Assembly: GCA_950295325.1 (NCBI GenBank)
Contig: OX485807.1
Coordinates: 8,957,001 to 9,017,000, forward strand
From: Polytrichum commune
Lineage: Eukaryota; Streptophyta; Polytrichopsida; Polytrichales; Polytrichaceae
DNA: 60,000 bases
Direction: 5' to 3'
The stretch's first letter is position 1; each line of letters opens with the position of its first letter. Shown piece after piece: positions 36,833-48,823 of this stretch. Below the pieces are notes generated by a model. That model saw only the letters and a program-made list of their open reading frames with translations, was not told where the DNA came from and ran no database searches. Made by a program: the position numbers and the translations under genes.

Positions 36833-38623
36833 CTAGATAAATGTCGGTGCATGAATGAATTTGTCAGTGGCGTAGTCAACCTTGCATAAATACATGAACA
36901 TGTAATATAAGTGCTTGCATGAAACCCTCTGACCTCTCTTTCCCATTGCCAAAGACATTATTTTGCAAAGTTTGGGCAAATGCATTGCGGAACATCTGCA
37001 ATGGAGACAAGGTATGTCTTCTCCTCTTTGGAAACTATGGTTATGATGCATCCGTATCAAGGGTATGGAATGGGAGTCACACCCACCACATAATACCCAT
37101 CCATGTGTATGTGCTCTTCCAATTTTTTGTGCTCTGATAATGGCACTGCCATGTTTTGTCGAACTGCCTTGGAAAACCGTGTGTTTGGGTGCGCATCTGG
37201 GTTTGGAGGAACATGGAAATGTGAGCGAGGGATGGGGAGGTTGGTTATTGTTCTCAATCAACAATGTGATGACAATGCCTCTTTCTATTGCAATTGAAAT
37301 CCAACATCTTCTAATGCAAATACCTCCTCATGTGTAAGGTTTGTACCAACTTTCACCACCCCCACCTTAGGGAGATTTGGCCAATCAAACACCCATTTTT
37401 TCTTGCTCCCATTCACGCATCGATTAATGTCATTTACACAAAACCAAAAATTTGGAAAAACGTGATTGTTGGAACGGTATATGTTCTTCATGCATGTGTA
37501 AGTTGGCACAAGTGTGCCATGTGTAATCTTCCCAAATTTAGCCCTAAATGGATGTCCAATGTTTGCTTACAATGCCTGATACTCTTTCTTGGACATATAA
37601 GGCAATCGTGAAATATACCATTGGGATTCATGACACTCTAACTCCAACACAATAGTGGTGTGAGATACCACCTTCTCATCATGCTTGAAAGATTCATCTA
37701 TGTATGCCCTCGTTGACCTTGTATTAGGGTGAGAGATGGAGTAATCCATTTTTTTGGGACAATGAGAATCATACTCAGATCCATGAGGTAAGTCTAGTTT
37801 CCTCTTGGTTGATCCAAACAACTTAGAGCCCTCCAATGCACAATTCCTTGTATTAAGATCCTCTACCCCTGGGTATGACCTCATTGCCTTTGCAAGGAGC
37901 TTGGCATTGCTGGTGTACACTACAACTTTAAGCTTCAATGATGCTTGATCTTGCCATTTTCTTGAAGAGCCCCTTTTAAACCAAGAACGGCAATTTGCGA
38001 TCTACATGAATGTGCAGATCATGTCATCCACGGTTGCTTCGTATAAGCATGTCATTTTTTTCCCAACTTATTGCAGCCACTTGTTATGTATTGTGTCTGC
38101 TAGGTTGCAAGTTGGCATCTCAACAAGCTAATCCAAAGTCAAATCTTGCAATACATGTTGGAGATATTTTTTAGTTTAATGAAATGACACAACAATTTCA
38201 TCAATAGTAGAGGAAGGGCACTTGTGTACAAGAAAAAACTTACAACGAGCATGTGGCCTCCCCATTGTATGTATCAATAATGCCAAAACCCCAACTATTC
38301 CGACAAGTTATACATGCCCTCCTCAGTGATTGCCCCTAATGATAACCACTATGCCCGTATTACATGGATTTGATGTTGGCGTCCTCTAAACTCTTGGCAT
38401 CCTTGTAGTCTTCACAAAGTTGTTTGTGTGCATGTTGCAATGAAGGTCATATGTGTTTTTGTGTCATTTTATCCAAATTGGCAAACCAATGGAAAATACA
38501 TATATACTTGCAACCCTCTAGAAAAATGGATGGATCACCATCACCATAAATCTTCCTCATGACAATGCAATTTGCTTGGGCATTGTCCGCCATGAATCCT
38601 TTGAAGTTAACATTAGGAACACA
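36833..38623 (-). pseudogene. MULE-type transposase pseudogene, C-terminal part (second DDE block to SWIM zinc finger)
   Basis: On the - strand from 38623 the successive frames give VNFKGFMADNAQANC...YGDGDPS and FHWFANLDKMTQKH, the second catalytic-Asp and C/HxxW region of MULE transposases. They continue through CNLADTIHNKWLQ (stop), CLYEATVDDMICTFM (stop), LAKAMRSYPGVEDLNTRNC, KWVFDWPNLPKV, and finally QCICPNFAK...GKRGQRVSCKHLYYM. CxC...CxH is a SWIM zinc finger, usual at the C terminus of MULE transposases. At least two in-frame stops and several frameshifts kill it. The N-terminal part continues at 41090, beyond a 2466-bp insertion. Confidence 0.8.
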
Positions 38624-41089
38624 TGTGGTGCTTTTAGGCATCCCCCTCCGAGGGAGCCTAAAAGTACCGCACAAGCCCTTCGGTGAGGGTGGCCTGCCTT
38701 GGCAGGTGCCTAAGCCGAACCCGGATGTTATGATATTTAATGAGTGTTTTGGATTTGTGGAGGGATTTGAAAATCGCATCGTATCTTTCCGATAGGTTGT
38801 GCCTAGATTTTAAATGCCTAAGGTAATTATCAATTTTCCTAACCTAATGCCTAATCTATCCTAGTCTATGCGCAGACGCACCAACCTTGGGATCAACGCA
38901 ACCTAACCCTAATAAATGAAATAACCTTACATTTTACCTTGGATCACATCTAATTCCTTACTTCTAATATATTAAATTCTCTAAACGGGGGATCTTAATT
39001 AAGTCCCACCCTCTCAACCTTCATTCTTAGTTTATGGTTGATTGAACAAAACATATATTACTAAATTCATAATTTATGGCATCACCACCTCCATGTTTGG
39101 TGTACGCCTTAACCCGACCCCTTCAAGGCCCTGTGCGAGTCTCTTAAAGATTGATTGATACTTACACCCTTTGATTTTTGTTGCTGGAGCACTAGTCTCA
39201 ATACTCCGAGTTAAGTTTCCGGTTGGTTTTTGCCCATGAAGGTGTACAAATTTTATTGGTTATTAATTAGTTTAACACGGATTGATCACGAAAATTCAAC
39301 TTGATAGGACCAGGGAATAATGCAACCTGTGTGTTCAACGTGTTGTACAATCTTTAAGGGTTGGGGCCATCATCTCCAACCCTTGGGCCAATAACATGAT
39401 GGTGGTTTCGTGAGTCATTACTCCCATCTTACACCTATAAACATGCAGAGTGATCATACCGGTAATTAACCCGGCTTCACCACACACGAACAAGCTATGA
39501 ATGGAAAGTTACTACCACAACACTTAACCGAGAGGCTCCGCACACATGAGAGTTGGAATTTCCCTCGGCGAGTAGATGGGTGATGCCCCCTAGCCTTACA
39601 TGGTTGAAGTAGGGATGAAGTAAGAATTTACCTTTGCCGCGCTCTTTCCATTTCTGAATTGAAAAGTGTAGGGTTTAAAAACTTACCAATTAACTCTTAT
39701 TTTGGCTTGGCAATGGTTGGTGCGGAACCCCTAATCCAACGCTCGGCCGCCCACAAGACCAATTCGTATCCGCCAACCTTGGATGGACGAACCTCTTCTC
39801 GTAAGGCAGCAAACACCCCTTCGCTTAAACGGCCACAATTTTTCTTACAAGCTTCAATTGGAACAATTGCTAGTAATTTAAAAAGCTAACAACAAGAACT
39901 ATAACTCATCTAATTATCAAAGCAACTGCATATATTCCCTTAAATATATGAGCTTACAAATTCAGCTCTTATATTTTAAGAGGTAGATTAGACACCTTTA
40001 TTAAAAGACTTATAACTTTTATGCATCAAATTAGATTCCAGCAAACTTACACATTCTAGAAAGCTAACAACAATACCTATAACATGCTTAAATATCAAAG
40101 CAATTTAATAATTTGTCATTTAATTATGCGCTTGCAAAATCAGCACTTATAAATTGAGTGGCAGTTGAGATACCTTTGCTCAAATACTTATAATTTTTGC
40201 TTCCTAGCTTTGATTCTAACAAACTTAGATCTTTTGAAAAGCTAACATAAAGGGCTAAATTCACTTGAAATGTGAAGGCTAAATTATAATTTTTGTATCT
40301 ACTACACTCGATTGAAAGTGACATAGCTACTTAGGGGTGTGTTCAAAAACACACTACTTCTTCTCAAGAGTTCTAACTATAAGAATTCTAACTTATGTCT
40401 ATATTGAATGAATAAGAATGTTTTCTCATTCTAACTAAAATTCTAGAAGGTTTTGCCGTATTAAAACAAAAAATTCGGAGAGAGGATTCAAAATAAAAGA
40501 GGGGGTTTTAATCACCTTTCAAATGAAAAGTTAGACCCTTCTCCCTTCCGTTCATCGAGGGGTGTCGTTCCTTGAATGGTAGCAACCAAGCCCTTGGTGG
40601 TGAATGGAGGGGAGGGATGTCACCTCACACCCCACTTGCTTAAGCCCTCAGAAAGGTTTCTCCATTTCCTTTTCAACTTCATTTTTTGTTGGCAAGGGTG
40701 GCAACCTGGCCTCCTTGCCCTAGTTGACAAGATTCCTTACACTCGTAGTTGTCACTTCTTTTTATTTCTTGGCCGCTTCCAAAATTTATTTAATTTTTGC
40801 CGCCGCTTGACTTTTGTTTGCTTCAATTGGTTGTTCCTAACTTAACCTACCTACTTACTAGCCCACTACTTTCACACTTTCGATTCAGGTAAAGGGCATT
40901 TCTCTTTAACCTTTCAGTTTATAATTTCTACTTGCCCAAGAGTTTTACCCCAATGGTGAAACACCCCTAGGCAACCTACCTTACTCTAAATGGTTTTTCG
41001 CTCAATTTCTCTATTACTAATCTAATGATTTTGCTAAAACACCTCAATTGTGAGTCAAATTGTCATTCGGGGCAATTTTAATGCTCACA
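38624..41089. mobile_element. 2466-bp insertion with TG...CA ends inside the MULE transposase (solo-LTR candidate)
   Basis: The insert begins TGTGGTGCTTTTAGGC and ends GCCC...GCTCACA-like (ggcaattttaatgctcaca). It is flanked by ACACA on the left and ACACC on the right, where the uninterrupted gene would have a single ACACC. TG...CA ends and a 5-bp target duplication fit an LTR retrotransposon product. There is no gag/pol frame inside, and no internal pair of long direct terminal repeats was seen, so a solo LTR or non-autonomous element is likely. Confidence 0.65.
39883..40238 (+). repeat. Two 178-bp tandem units inside the 2466-bp insertion
   Basis: 'aagctaac' anchors recur at 39883, 40061 and 40239, exactly 178 bp apart. 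Shared blocks are 'tatcaaagcaa', 'gcttacaaattcagctctta', 'gacacctttatt' and 'gattccagcaaacttaca'. Confidence 0.8.
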
Positions 41090-41957
41090 ACACCATTCTC
41101 CAGTATGGCAACATTTAAATTTCATTTCAAAACGGTATGAGCTTAGGCATCCTCCGATTGGATATCACAACATACTATTGTGAGAACCTTACAATGTTTG
41201 TTGTTATAGACGTGACACACCATTATAGTCCAGTCTTGCAAACGCTTCACATGATGAAACATGATCCACAAATTTTCCATATCTCCTCCACACTGCATGT
41301 CCTTCACCAAATCGACTCCGATTCCACCAAGATTTAACACAAAGACTTTATCTTTTTATTGTCATGAAAACCGACTATCATGCACATATTTGAACCTAGA
41401 GGGGTTTTTGAGCGTCATGATGCTATCCACAAAACCCATCCCTCTACGAATGAAATACTTCAAACCCGCCACAAAGTTCCTACAATTAGGGGATACCAAA
41501 ATAGAGAATTTATCCATTACCATCTCTAATGATGCTCCATGAAGATGGTTATTTTCTCCTAGGAGAGGAAATTTAAGGATGTAATATGCTAAAAGTTATT
41601 TACTAGAAGACTTCTTAATAATTGAAATCTTTGCAGTTGGGATTTTAGACACATCATTTGTCATGTCTAGTGACTCATGACACACTCCAATAGATACAGG
41701 GTGTTTGTGAACACCCAAGTAGATACAAACATGGGACATGTCTGACAATTGTAAATGGCGTATATAATTTTTGCATAGCAAACGTCAATATATATATATA
41801 TATATATATGAGCATGGCAAACCTTGCATTCAACCTTAGATTTCTCTGGTGGATTTATACCAACCATGAAAGGAGTGGGTGTAATATCAATCCATTCAGT
41901 AATCACTATATTCGTTAATTGGAAACTTTGGAAAGTCTCAAAATAAACTTTATTCAT
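41090..41957 (-). pseudogene. MULE-type transposase pseudogene, N-terminal part
   Basis: Read from 41957: VECKVC, then SDMSHVCIYLGVHKHPVSIG (a C/H zinc-binding-like block), MVDKFSIL-type and FVAG stretches, GGDMENLWIMFHHVKRLQDW, and VLTIVCCDIQSEDA with an Asp where the first DDE residue is expected, ending at ENGV. The last codons line up with the start of the block at 38620, so both parts were one ORF of roughly 880 codons before the insertion. Stops interrupt it, and a (TA)n tract sits at 41790-41809. Confidence 0.75.
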
Positions 41958-44900
41958 AGTTTGGGATGCAATATTATGAACGTGAGAAACATTGGTAATG
42001 AATTTTCTACATATTCATGCATGAAAAATACATATATTTCTAAATATAATAATTAACTATATCATAATCAAAACCTACACTAAAGACGATATCAGACTTA
42101 AAGTCCTTGATTGGTCTCCAAATCGAAAAAAATCTCCAATTAACGAATATAGTCACATAGTAGAGTTGCAAAGTCCACCATTTCATGAAAGATATTCATA
42201 CGAGTCGTTGGGACATTGAAGATGACCAACGCATTAAGACCTCCGAAAAGTCAAACCAAATTCATTGTAAATGTTTGTTGTTTTGGTCTAGCACCAGACA
42301 TGTTTGTCGTAAATTTTGTCCATGTCATCCATCGCCTTGCCATAAGCATTTGGAATTCAAGTCTTGATCAGTGGAAAAATGAAAAAGACATCCTCTATAA
42401 CAACCTCTTCACATCTTGTATAACAATGTTATCAAAGTCAATATTTGTGAGATCATATTTGGATCTTCTACGACACTTGGTGATTTTGAGGGTTTTTAAA
42501 TATATGGATATTAGATATCATGGATGAAGTATAATGAACATGAGGTTTTTTGAAGCGTATATGATTTTTGGAGCGTATAAGCTTGTAAAGGGAGGGGTCA
42601 TTGCCAAGCGGAGCTTGTATAGAATATGTAGATTGAAATGGATAAGATGAAGTCCGTGCAATGTCCACCACTTGGATGCTATCTTCATTTGAATAACTAA
42701 AGGACCATCACATCATCTACCTCCAAATTATCCTTGCGAAGAGAATGGCTTTGCGGTGCGGTTGTGATGAACTCATTTGTCAACAACATTGTGGATGCAT
42801 CCATCTCCAGTTCAGACAATCCTATCACTTTGTACGAGCCATGTGCCCATCAACAAAAAGAGTCACTGTCCACTCTTGATTTTTAAATCAAAATTATCTC
42901 GCACAACTGACTAATTTCTTGGAATAAATTTTATTCCACATACATGGTACCAAGGCAAAATTAAACTTTAGACTAAGCAAACTCTCGTGGACCACTACAA
43001 AACCATCTACACCCAAGGGAAGAGTGAAAAAAATAGAGCAATCTCCCGCGCAAAGAGATGCCATTGGAAGATAAACAAATTCAACGTAGACTCACAAAAA
43101 TGAGGAAAGGAATTCAAGGACAAATAATTCATCCTTGAAGCAAAACAACAATCAGACATGAGATGTTAATTTCTATTTTCTTTTCTAATTAATCATCAAT
43201 TTAATTTGTGCAAATGCTCAACAAAGATGTGTCCGCATATTCACAATTTTCAACTCTCTTGAAGAAACGTAGACAGAGGGATCCCATAAGTATTCGATAC
43301 AAAAAGCAGTAGATCAATCAAGGTGATTGTCCTCATAACCTTTTGAAACATTGTCAAAAAGAGCAGATGGGGAAGAATTTGACTAGAATTTACAATGTGT
43401 CGCATAATTGTAATCAACCTATATTATTTATAAGTAGAATTTTGTGTGAACAATTTGCACATACATTAATATTACACATACAATACACTTTGCATACATT
43501 ACACTGCACAGATAGTACTCTACACATTACACACATACTATTATCATACCATAAACTTTAGCATATTGCATATGGTTCTTGAACCCCTTGGGAGTCCCTA
43601 AATAAGCTAGCCAACCCTTTCATCGCTAGATTACAGTACTTTTCATCCAAAGGTGAACATTTTAACAAATCTATCCACATGGTCATATACATTTTGCTTA
43701 TCTCTCATTGAATGCCACTAATGGCAAATGATTTATGTTGAACCTATAAATAAATAAAATCTAAACTTAATTTTATTTATGATACTTTACATTCAAATAA
43801 ATAAAAATACCACAACTTAAGCCACACCATACATCATATATTATTCCCAAATTCACAGTTAAAGGATGCTATTGTATATCTTTAAAAAAATGTAAAATCT
43901 ATGTATCTTGAATAACATCCACCCTACATTTTATCGCACGTGGTTTTCTACATTTTTGCTAATGTTTGCCCCTAATTGTAGTCCCACCCTAAGTACATTG
44001 TGCGCAGTGTCCATTGTATGATTCGGAGGTGTTGAGATGATGTCATTAGTGTCCCGGGAAATTTTTGGGCATAATGGATCAAGATTCTAGTGTTTCGAAG
44101 TCCTGGTTACATGTTAACATTTTTTGGTTTTTCTTTCTTAAATTGAAATATATTCTTTAGATTCCTCTAAACTGCTTAGTAATTTTCCTAAAGTCTTGAA
44201 CTTCAACCGGTTGTTTCTCGGACTCATCTAGTTTGTCTATAAATAGCAAACGGTTATCCTCGGTCATTGCACCTAGCACCTAGATTTGACATTTGGCACA
44301 AATTGACAACCATGTGGAAGCCATCGTGAGGTGTACCTCATTTGAAAACCCAATGCAACCCAACACCATCAAAATCTACATTTGATGATCTCAAGGTTAT
44401 TCTTGCTAAAGAATGGAACTCTTTTCATCTCTCAGGGTAGAAAGGTGATTACCTCCATCTCAAGGAAGTTCTCAAATACAAATATGAATAATACTTCGAA
44501 GCAACCATTGGCACCACCACAACGCAAGATCATTGTTGCTTACCACATCAGGAATCATAGAGTTGCCATTGAAATTAAATAGTGCTCAATTATTCCTATC
44601 TCTAGAGATTATAGATTATGCCACTTTTGCTCTCATAACGTAGTTGATCGGTGGCACACTTTGCATTAGAGTGTCCCCCTATGTAACTGCATTAGGGATA
44701 ATATTCAATCACTATATGAGAATGTAGTATTAGGAACTCTGAAGTCTTTATGTCACTTGGATTATCAAATGGATGTTATCCCCTATTTCATGAAGGCTAC
44801 TGCAATCTGCCACTCCAAAAAATTAACCGGTTTGATATCATCCTAATGTACTTTTAGTCCCATAAGCATTTTGGCTTCAAGGACTTTAAAATCAATGTCA

Positions 44901-45775
44901 TTTCATGATTTCATCGGATGTCATTATCAAATGGAGCTCCCACCTTATGGCCTTCACTCAGTACATGTGCCCAGGTCATTGTAATAGTAATGCTGAAACT
45001 AAAAGGTTTTTCTCTCTTTATGATTGTGGCAACATAAGAGACTCGAGTTGGTCACAAAGTCTTAGAAATTCAAGACCATGTGCATTTAAAACTTTGGGTG
45101 CATTTAATGCACCTAATTACGCTTGTCAATTTTAAATGAGCCACTCCATGGAGCAGATAGCAAGCCTTTATTATTAAAGATATCACTTTGTTATGAAGGC
45201 TCGGATTCTCTGGCAAAAATCGTTCTAAAAGATCCTAGACATTCATGGTGATAAATTAATTTCTACTTTATTGATACAAACAAATTAAGATTTTCATTCC
45301 ATCACCAAAAACTAGGACCCGTGTTTACCACGCTTTGTTCCGGACTTGTAGAAAATCCTAAGTTAGTAAGTGATCTTATAGCACTACATCAAGTTTCAAA
45401 AAGCCAATTTAGTATGACTAAAATGTACTAATTGGTGTACATTTTTACTCTTCCTTTCCTCAATGTGGAGGTCAAAATCAAGATTGTTGGATGAAATAAT
45501 GTATGTGGTCTCATTTTGGACAATCATAACATTAATATTCAGATTCACAACAATATTTTGTGGGATTGACAATATTCCACATAATATCCATGAATAATTT
45601 CCGCATTTAAATTGTTATGGATCAGCACATTATTTTAGATTTGAATAATGTTATGATTCCAACTTGATATACAACTTGAGGTGTTGGATTCATTTGAAAA
45701 TTGTCTAAGTGACCAAAATTTGTGTACAACTAGTGAACATTTTGCATGGTTGAATGCATTGGGATCACAAATCCA

Positions 45776-45812
<37 letters not shown>

Positions 45813-46841
45813 AAAGAAAAAAGTTGTGGGTAATACTTGAAAGAAATCATTCATTTGCAATTTACGTATGACATATCCAATCATATAATGTCCCAAGGAT
45901 TTGAGTGTTCATGGTTTATAAGAAAGTGCACATCAAGTTACAATTACATGGGATTTATTACATACTAGACATTTATCATTAGTATGCATACTATAAGAAT
46001 ATTCATTGGAAAATGTCTTGATTTAGCATCATTTTTCATTTGAACTAAATTTTCTTTTCACCTCGGGGCAAGCACTTTAAAGAAAAGTTAGGAAATTGGG
46101 CAGGCTAGAACATAGGGTCCACTAAATTCTTAGGCATAAAAAGTTAGAACATGTAGGATCAACATAGCATCCCTCAAATTTTTTTAAGAGTTGTATAAAT
46201 AACATAGACATGTATGTAATACCTATTTATTATGTGGGATCTACAAAAAAAAACAATTTTAATAATAATAATAATAATATACGTAAAGAGAGGCATGCAC
46301 CTTGTGAAAATTGATAGCATTTGTTTTGGTGGCACCATAAAGTAGACAAACCTTAAACCTTAATTCATTACAAGAATTGCATGACATGGATTAGTGATGT
46401 AAGACTTATTGTTCTTCATGTGGTCTTGTTTAACTTTATCAAATGTCAAGTTTTTGTGTTCATAAATACTAGGCAAGTGTTGGCAACATTTTGAATCGTC
46501 TTGTCAAGTTTTAAAACCACCTACTATTTGTAATGCATCATAATATGAAATCACAAATGTATAAAATTGTTATAGTGGGATAGCTTCAAGAATGTTTGAG
46601 TTAGGTAGTTCCTTAGGGTGGTGTAGGGGGGTTATGATTCTAACTTGCTTGTGGTGTGCATGGGAGTTTGGGTGGCCTTGATTGTATTGAAGTGTAAGTT
46701 CTTTATATGTGTTATATGTATGGTTGTTGGGTTCAAACACATGTGTTTTGAAACAACCCAAATATTTTGTCAAAAATTAACTTTTACAAACATAGTATGC
46801 TATAAATCCATGTCACCTACATTAACTAAGTATCGATCTCG
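41958..46841. other. Intergenic, degenerate repeats, no gene seen
   Basis: The 5' flank of the MULE-type element probably occupies part of 41958-43000. 44050-44250 is the inverted partner of 16710-16920. 45525-45655 is the partner of 15420-15580. An AT microsatellite lies at 45776-45809. Short frames at 44382-44582 and 44905-45135 show no family. Confidence 0.5.
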
Positions 46842-47520
46842 GGGGGTGGACTCTTCATTGGAAACCTACTAAATGACATGCATAAGTCACTATGAAATTA
46901 AACCTCTATATAAGGGTATATTATAAAGCAAATACATAGCATATGTGCTAATGACAAGTTACAAAATGTACTTATGTATTTATACTAAGCTTTTCAATTT
47001 GACGTGGTAAACGCCTTGACTACATATAAAAAATAAAATCATGAATTAAATAGGACTTTTATTACTTATGAAATTCGGTTTTACTTTCCGATGAGAAAGT
47101 CATTGAACATTTTTTTCATTCATAGCATGTAATCCAACAATTACATCAAACAAACAAAGACAAAAACACAATAAGCCACAATCCAAAGAGAAAAACTCGA
47201 GGAAGCCCATGTGCGCTCCAAGAGCCTCCAACTTGTAAAACCTAAAATCCAAATGCAAACTCTAACAAGAATGGACATGGTAGTCATTGAGGACTAGTAC
47301 CATACTATGACAACAATGGATGGAAACGCAAATCGGATGAAGCTAACACATGTATTGCTAAATTTTTCTCTAAACCTTGGGCCCCCCTTTTGTAAAATTA
47401 CCTTTACTTCAAAATTCTTAACATACTTTCTAAATGTACACATTGGAGAAAAACAATGTCTCCCTTATGTATACTATGTATGCTAATGGCTCCATTAATA
47501 CCCCTTCTTATACTCATGCC
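46842..47520 (+). mobile_element. 709-bp TIR family, copy 2, right terminus lost
   Basis: Begins with the same 17-bp end (GGGGGTGGACTCTTCAT, 46842-46858) and aligns with 14562-15240 along its whole length. It stops at 'ccccttcttatactcatgcc', where copy 1 continues for about 35 more bp to its right terminus. Confidence 0.8.
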
Positions 47521-47539
47521 CCGGGGGGGGGGGGGGGGG
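47517..47539 (+). repeat. C4-G17 tract at the junction of two inverted elements
   Basis: Four C followed by seventeen G in an otherwise AT-rich region, exactly where the + copy ends and the - copy begins. The element's own terminus starts with G6, so slippage or end-to-end joining is a likely origin. Confidence 0.8.
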
Positions 47540-47965
47540 TGGAATCTATATGCCATATACGAACTAGCGTGAGTTTAAGAGGGGGTTTATTTGAGGCATT
47601 AGTGTACATAGCATACATAAGGGAAAGGTATTATTTTCTCTAGTTTGTACACTTAGAATCTTGAAGTAAAGGTAGATATACAAAAAGGATCCTTAAGGTT
47701 TGGAGGAAAAATCAACAATATCAGTTGTGTTAGTTTCATCCAACATGTTTTCATCCATAGTTCATACAGTAATAATGACTACCATGTCCATTCTTGTTAG
47801 GGTTTGCATTTGGGTTCTAGATTTTAACACTAGAGGCTCTTGGAGCACTCATGGGCTCCCTTGAGTTTTGCTCTCTACATGGTGGCTAAATATTATGCCC
47901 TTGTCTTTGTTTGTGTGATGCAATTGTTGAGTTACATGCTATGGATGAAAAAAAATTTAGTGATT
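47535..47965 (-). mobile_element. 709-bp TIR family, copy 3, inverted and truncated
   Basis: From 'gggggtggaatctatat' onward the + strand is the reverse complement of the right part of copies 1 and 2 ('ttgaggcattagtgtacata', 'agggtttgcatttgggttc', 'gagttacatgctatgga'). Similarity ends near 47965. With 46842-47520 it forms a tail-to-tail inverted pair. Confidence 0.8.
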
Positions 47966-48823
47966 GGCACCCTTGGACCAACTTTTCAACGTATTAAAGT
48001 GTGTTTTCCTTATATTATGTATTTGGATGCCATCAATATATGTAATTTCTAATCATTGTGCACAATTTGCCTTCGATGTGTTATGACTTATTACATTTTA
48101 TGCAAATGGTATAATATTTGGTTCAATTTTCTATTGTGATGACATGTATTTGTGCCAAATTTGTTATTGTCGCCCATGCAAGTGGCTTTATTTCATCTAA
48201 ATTTAGTCACATTGAATATATTCTATGTTTTCCTTGTTCTTATTTGAAAGCAATGTCCTTAAATAATTTTAAAATCATGAAAAAAATCTATGATTACCGA
48301 ATATAGAGTTTCAAATTATTTGTGAAAGTAAGTACTCACAAATCCCAATTATAGTTTACATTTTGTCTAATAGTTATATTACCTTTGCTAGAAAATAATA
48401 TCAAATGTTGATGCCAAAATTTGATTTTTTTTGTGTGAAGGTAGTTTAAACGCTGTTACTTAATGTTATGAAGCAAGTTCAACAAAAATTGATCAAATTC
48501 TAAGCAAAGTGTCACATGTCATTTTATTGTTCATCAAAACCCTACAAAATCCCATGTGTCAACTCAAAAAATTATCATTTTGACATCAAAGTACCAAACT
48601 TGCTTATCACCTACATTATTAGTTCAAAGAAATTGATTTCTAAGGGCCAAGGCAAATGTTTTTGTCTAGGCAATCACTGTTGCCCAACAATACCAACATC
48701 CACATTAATGTTACAATCTTTTTTAATTTTGGAAACGTGGCCGACTAAATTTTTTGTAAACAATCTTAGCTAGACAAATATGTTATATGTATGGTAACTT
48801 TTACTTTGACCCCTAGGGGTTTT
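47966..48823. other. Intergenic, nothing recognised
   Basis: AT-rich sequence without coding signal or repeat relationship that I could see. Confidence 0.5.

Noticed and set aside
41261-41542. 93-codon + strand ORF
   Set aside because: It is the antisense of the MULE transposase relic, whose protein motifs lie on the - strand.
45776-45809. Long AT tract considered as an origin or matrix-attachment site
   Set aside because: It is a plain AT microsatellite; nothing else supports a special role.
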